A stretch of 64,000 nt of DNA from Streptomyces sp. R302 (GTDB lineage: Bacteria > Actinomycetota > Actinomycetes > Streptomycetales > Streptomycetaceae): the NCBI RefSeq assembly GCF_012927245.1, contig NZ_JABBGE010000001.1:835513-899512 (forward strand). The letters are read 5' to 3'. Shown in pieces: positions 60,630-64,000 of this stretch. Every line of letters begins with the position of its first letter. The stretch's first letter is position 1. The notes beneath the pieces were generated by a model. It worked only from the letters and a program-made list of their open reading frames with translations. It was not told where the DNA came from and made no database searches. Position numbers and translations under genes: made by a program.

Positions 60630-61832
60630 CTACCCGCGCAGCACCAGGGCCTGACCGGCGACCACGAGGACCACCTGCTCGCACTCGTCCCCGAAGGCCG
60701 CGTTGAGCCGCCCCAGCTCGTCCCGGAACCGCCGCCCCGCCGCCGTCGCCGGCACCACGCCCGAGCCGACCTCGTTCGTCACCGTCACCACCGTCCTGCG
60801 GGTCGCCCGCACCGCCGCCACCAGCTCCGCCGTCCGCTCCCGCAGCGCCGCCTGCCCGCCGTCCGCCCAGACGCCGTCGTCCCAGGCGCCCACCCGGTCC
60901 ATGGCGTCCGTCAGCCACAGCGACAGGCAGTCGATCAGCAGCGGGGGGCCCTCCTCGGCGAGCAGCGGCACCAGGTCCGTGGTCTCGGCCGTACGCCACG
61001 AGCCCGGCCGCCGCTCCCGGTGCAGGCTCACCCGCTCCGCCCACTCCGGGTCGCCCTCGCGGGTCCCGCCGGTCGCCACGTACACCACCTCGGGGAAGGT
61101 CTCCAGGCGCCGCTCGGCCTCCACCGACTTCCCCGACCGCGCCCCGCCCGTCACCAGCGTCCGGCGCGGCACCTCCGGCAGCTCGTGGTACTCGCCCAGG
61201 TACAGCACCGTGCCGTCCGGCACCGCCCGCGCCCCGGCCGCCGTGAGCCGCCGGTCCAGCTCGCCGCCGGCCGGCGCGTCATGGTCCAGATGGACGGCGA
61301 TCACCTCCGTGCCGGGCCCCACAGCGCCGCTCGCCCGCAGCCGGGCCAGCGCGTCGGGACGGCCCGTCACGTCCGCCGCCACCAGGTCGTACGGCTCCTG
61401 GTGGTTCTCCGCGAGCCCGGCCGGCGCCCCGCCGCGCGGCAGGTAGAGCAGCCGCTCGCCCTCGGCCGACACCACCTCGTAGCCGGTCCCCGGCGAGTCC
61501 ATCGGCACCGCCCGCACCCGGTGCCCGCTGATCAGCGTCAGCTCCCGTCCGTCGGGCACCCGGCCGGCCGTCGGCAGCCCCGCCGGCAGCTCCACCGGCG
61601 GACCGTCGTGCGGATACGTCAGGAGCACCTGCCGCACCCCCACCAGCGAACGCCCCGCACGGGCCGCGGCGAGCGCCGCCCCCGGGGTCAGGTCGAGCAG
61701 CAGCGCCCCGTCCACGAGCAGCGCGGTCGCGGCACGCGCGCGTGCGCCGCGGGAGGACGCGCACACCGCGCAGGGGCAGTCGGGGCGGGGCAGGCCGAGC
61801 GGGGAGCCGGTGCCGAGCAGAGTCAGTTCCAC
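60630..61832 (-). CDS. cobU: Fused MBL-fold / CobU adenosylcobinamide kinase-guanylyltransferase
   Basis: A 400-residue fusion. Residues about 225-400 are CobU: P-loop GGARSGKS at 229-236, YVATGGTREGD, LIDCLSLWLTD and TNEVGSGVVPA, which phosphorylates adenosylcobinamide and attaches GMP. Residues 1-215 have a metallo-beta-lactamase-like opening (LTLLGTGSPLGLPRPDCPC), but the expected HxHxDH is replaced by LLTYPHDGPP, so metal chemistry there is doubtful. The GTG start has GGGAGG eight bases upstream. It forms a unit with cobT. Confidence 0.9.
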   Translation of the reverse strand: MELTLLGTGSPLGLPRPDCPCAVCASSRGARARAATALLVDGALLLDLTPGAALAAARAGRSLVGVRQVLLTYPHDGPPVELPAGLPTAGRVPDGRELTLISGHRVRAVPMDSPGTGYEVVSAEGERLLYLPRGGAPAGLAENHQEPYDLVAADVTGRPDALARLRASGAVGPGTEVIAVHLDHDAPAGGELDRRLTAAGARAVPDGTVLYLGEYHELPEVPRRTLVTGGARSGKSVEAERRLETFPEVVYVATGGTREGDPEWAERVSLHRERRPGSWRTAETTDLVPLLAEEGPPLLIDCLSLWLTDAMDRVGAWDDGVWADGGQAALRERTAELVAAVRATRRTVVTVTNEVGSGVVPATAAGRRFRDELGRLNAAFGDECEQVVLVVAGQALVLRG

Positions 61833-61923
61833 GCTCTGATCCTCCCGCGCCCCCGCGCGCGGTGCTCGCCCGGCTACGCTGCGGGCAGGAAACAGATCAT
61901 CCGGTGAGCCCCAGGAGGCGGAC

Positions 61924-62130
61924 ATGGCATGGACGTGGCGGTTCGAGAAGTCCGACGGCACGGAGGTCACCCCGGTGGTGACCCCGGAGGACTTCACCAC
62001 GCAGGGCGACGCCGAGAGCTGGCTGGGCGAGCACTGGCGCGACCTCCTCGCCGGCGGCGCCGACCAGGCGACCCTCTCCGAGGACGCGGCCAAGATCTAC
62101 GGCCCGATGCCCCTGGACGCGGGGGAGTAG
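61924..62130 (+). CDS. Small conserved acidic protein
   Basis: A 68-residue protein beginning MAWTWRFEKSDGTEV, acidic, without membrane segments. A strong GGAGG lies five bases before the ATG. It reads as a real short gene by codon use and ribosome binding site; function unknown. It is convergent with the HtrA-type gene. Confidence 0.78.
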   Translation: MAWTWRFEKSDGTEVTPVVTPEDFTTQGDAESWLGEHWRDLLAGGADQATLSEDAAKIYGPMPLDAGE

Positions 62131-62167
62131 CGGCAGCAGCGCACGCGCCCGCGGGGCCGGGGGCCGC

Positions 62168-63268
62168 TCACATCTCGCCGAGCGTGACCTCCGCCTTGCG
62201 GGTCGCGGTGCCCCGCACGTAGGTGACGGCCACCTCGTCTCCCGGCCTGCGGTCCGCCAGGGACTCCGCGAGCGAGGTGATCGTCGTGATGTCGTCGTCG
62301 GCGAGCCGGGTGATCACGTCCCCCGCCCGCAGGCCCGCGTCCGCCGCCGCCCCGCCGGCCTCCGCCTCCACGACCGCCACGCCCGCCGGCTCGTACTCGT
62401 CGTCCAGGACGGTGCGGCCGGTGATGTCGAGGGCGGCCCGGCCCGAGTCGGTGACCTTGCCGTCCTCGATGATCTGGTCGGCGACCGTCCGCACCATCGA
62501 CGCGGGGATCGCGAAGCCGATCCCGGGCGCCGAGCCGCCGCCCATCTGCGGGTCGCTCGCCGCCAGCGTCGGGATGCCGATGACCCGGCTGTCCAGGTCG
62601 ACCAGCGCGCCCCCGCTGTTGCCGGGGTTGATCGCCGCCGAGGTCTGCACCATGTTCCCGATGGTCGCCCCGGTGCCGCCGCCGGTCCTGCCCTCGCTGA
62701 CCGTGCGGCCGGTGGCCGAGACGATGCCCTGGGTGACGCTCCCCGACAGTCCGAGCGGGGACCCCATCGCCAGCACGATCTGGCCCATCTCCACGGTCGA
62801 CGAGTCGCCGAACGCGGCCGGCCTGAGCCCGTCGGGCACCGACTCCAGACGGATCACCGCGAGATCCTGCTCCGGATAGGCGGCGACCAGGCGGGCCGCC
62901 ACCGGCTGCCCGCCGGTGGCGGCGGTGACCTGGAAGGACGTCTCCTCGCCGACCACGTGCGCGTTGGTGACGATGTGCCCCTTGTCGTCGTAGACGACAC
63001 CGGAGCCGAGGCTCTCCGAGGCGTCGATCTGCACCACGGACGGCAGGACGTCCTTGATGACGGCCTGGTAGTCGTCCTGGAGGTCGTTCGCGGCGAGCGG
63101 CGCCGCCTGCGCGGTGGTCCGCTCGGGCGCGTCGGCCGCCCCGGAACCGGAACCGGACGAGCACCCGGCCGTCAGCGCGGCGGCACAGACCCCGGCGGCG
63201 AGGGGAAGGACGAGACGTCGGGTACGGGAGCGGGTTCGGCCACGGGCGCGGGCACGGGAGGCATCCAT
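62168..63268 (-). CDS. HtrA/DegP-type serine protease lipoprotein with PDZ domain
   Basis: A 366-residue secreted S1C protease. A basic N-terminus and signal peptide end at the lipobox LTAGC (Cys36), so it should be lipid-anchored outside the membrane. The catalytic triad is His104 (NAHVV), Asp135 (DLAV) and Ser218 (GNSGG). A PDZ domain (about 275-360, LRAGDVITRLADDDI) follows for substrate recognition. The likely role is quality control of misfolded exported proteins. Confidence 0.93.
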   Translation of the reverse strand: MDASRARARGRTRSRTRRLVLPLAAGVCAAALTAGCSSGSGSGAADAPERTTAQAAPLAANDLQDDYQAVIKDVLPSVVQIDASESLGSGVVYDDKGHIVTNAHVVGEETSFQVTAATGGQPVAARLVAAYPEQDLAVIRLESVPDGLRPAAFGDSSTVEMGQIVLAMGSPLGLSGSVTQGIVSATGRTVSEGRTGGGTGATIGNMVQTSAAINPGNSGGALVDLDSRVIGIPTLAASDPQMGGGSAPGIGFAIPASMVRTVADQIIEDGKVTDSGRAALDITGRTVLDDEYEPAGVAVVEAEAGGAAADAGLRAGDVITRLADDDITTITSLAESLADRRPGDEVAVTYVRGTATRKAEVTLGEM

Positions 63269-63380
63269 GTCCGGAGTATCCGTTCCGCCCCCTTCGCCCG
63301 TCCCGATGGGCGCCGCCGATCAGGCGTACGACCCGGCGGACCGGGCAGGGGTAAGGGTCGGGAGCAGACGATACGGAAAA

Positions 63381-63411
63381 GGGCCGGCGCGCCGCGTCGG
63401 CGCACCGGCCC
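63381..63411 (-). terminator. Terminator after the methyltransferase gene
   Basis: A 14 bp stem with one G-U pair (63381-63394 with 63398-63411) starts 20 bases after the gene end, followed by TTTT on the minus strand. Confidence 0.8.
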
Positions 63412-63431
63412 CTCGGGCCGTGGGGACGGGC

Positions 63432-64000
63432 TCAGCCCCGTACCCCGCACAGGTGCAGCAGCGCCGCCACCCGCCGGTACGGATCCGTCCGGCCCGCCCG
63501 CTCCTCGGCGGCCAGCAGCCGCTCCAGCTCCTCGGCGGCCGGCAGCCCCGCGTCCGGCGGGACGCCGTCGGTGAAGACCCGCACCCCGTACCAGGCGTGC
63601 AGGGGCGCCGCGATCCCCGCGAGCGTCGCCGTCAGCGCGTCGAGGCGGTCGGCCCGCACCTTCACGCCGTCGTCGTCCTGGTAGACGTCCGTGTCGAAGC
63701 CGGCCAGCGCACCCGCCCAGTCCCCGGCGAGCCCCGGCCGCATGGCGAGGGCGTCCGCGTTCCGTACCACCAGGGAGAGCAGACCGCCGGGCGCCAGCAT
63801 CCGGGCCAGGCCCGCGAGCAGCGCGTCCGGCTCGTCGGCGTACATGAGCACGCCGTGGCACAGCACCACGTCGAAGCTGCCGGGCAGGAAGTGGACGCCG
63901 GTCTCGCGGCCGTCGCCCTCGATGAGCCGGACCCGCTCGCGGATCCCGGCCGGCTCGGTCGCCAGCGACTCCCGGGCCGCCTTCAGCAGCTCGGGGTCGG
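63432..64000 (-). CDS. Class I SAM-dependent methyltransferase, 5' end outside the window
   Basis: The last 189 codons of a methyltransferase; the frame is open to the window edge, so the start and the SAM-binding motif I lie beyond it. Visible parts are VRLIEGDGRE (motif II region), GSFDVVLCHGVLMYADEP (motif IV with the following strand) and ARMLAPGGLLSLVVRNADAL. These fit the CmoA/UbiE-like class I fold. The substrate is unknown. Confidence 0.85.
   Translation of the reverse strand, partial: DPELLKAARESLATEPAGIRERVRLIEGDGRETGVHFLPGSFDVVLCHGVLMYADEPDALLAGLARMLAPGGLLSLVVRNADALAMRPGLAGDWAGALAGFDTDVYQDDDGVKVRADRLDALTATLAGIAAPLHAWYGVRVFTDGVPPDAGLPAAEELERLLAAEERAGRTDPYRRVAALLHLCGVRG

Overview
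The window is about 73 percent GC with codon use strongly biased to G or C in the third position, GTG and TTG starts, and many 4-base start/stop overlaps. Gene content and order (secreted amylase and pullulanase, glnII, glnA, lipA-lipB, aceE-gntR-sucB-lpd, pepA, cobS, cobT, cobU) match what I recall of the central chromosome of Streptomyces (roughly the SCO2226 to SCO2170 interval of S. coelicolor). It looks like conserved core with a few accessory insertions, and I saw no IS element, prophage, CRISPR, tRNA or rRNA.

Layout. 1-7.2 kb: two secreted starch-degrading enzymes, an alpha-amylase with a starch-binding domain and a 1765-residue protein with two GH13 catalytic domains. 7.2-14.4 kb: a tautomerase-like protein, a TetR regulator, a small membrane protein, an iron-sulfur flavin reductase paired with a diiron-like putative hydrolase, a large unrecognised membrane protein and a tyrosine phosphatase. 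14.4-17.4 kb: a membrane protein, a PepSY-type membrane protein and a decayed response-regulator DNA-binding domain. 17.4-24.8 kb: nitrogen assimilation, with glnII and glnA each preceded by a four-half-site GlnR-type box; between them lie a vWA protein coupled to an unrecognised helix-turn-helix protein, a Gfo/Idh/MocA oxidoreductase, an ArsC-like protein and a small conserved protein. 24.8-30.3 kb: RDD and DUF4191 membrane proteins, lipA and lipB, and a TPR-like regulator. 30.3-39.3 kb: assorted oxidoreductases and regulators (FAD oxidoreductase, TIGR01777 epimerase, GNAT, TetR with divergent SDR, DUF4240, SDR, WYL regulator) and a two-subunit sodium-coupled transporter. 39.3-48.1 kb: a pyruvate dehydrogenase gene set (aceE, gntR, E2, lpd) and pepA. 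It needs lipoate, supplied by LipA/LipB.

48.3-54.9 kb is the most interesting part: five tightly spaced plus-strand genes encoding an Agd3/CE18-like secreted deacetylase, a PelF-like GT4 glycosyltransferase, a 12-segment membrane protein, a spherulin-4 (GH135-like) protein and a GH114 alpha-1,4-polygalactosaminidase lipoprotein. Together they resemble a bacterial counterpart of the fungal galactosaminogalactan cluster and of Pel loci, and I infer a secreted, partly deacetylated alpha-1,4-galactosamine polymer.

54.9-64 kb: a small lipoprotein, cobS, two membrane proteins, an MprF-like lysyltransferase-domain protein coupled to a rhomboid-like protein, cobT, a fused MBL-CobU protein, a small conserved protein, an HtrA-type lipoprotein protease and a methyltransferase cut by the window end. 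Several perfect 13-23 bp hairpins act as probable terminators. All functions are read from the sequence by eye; no database search was run.
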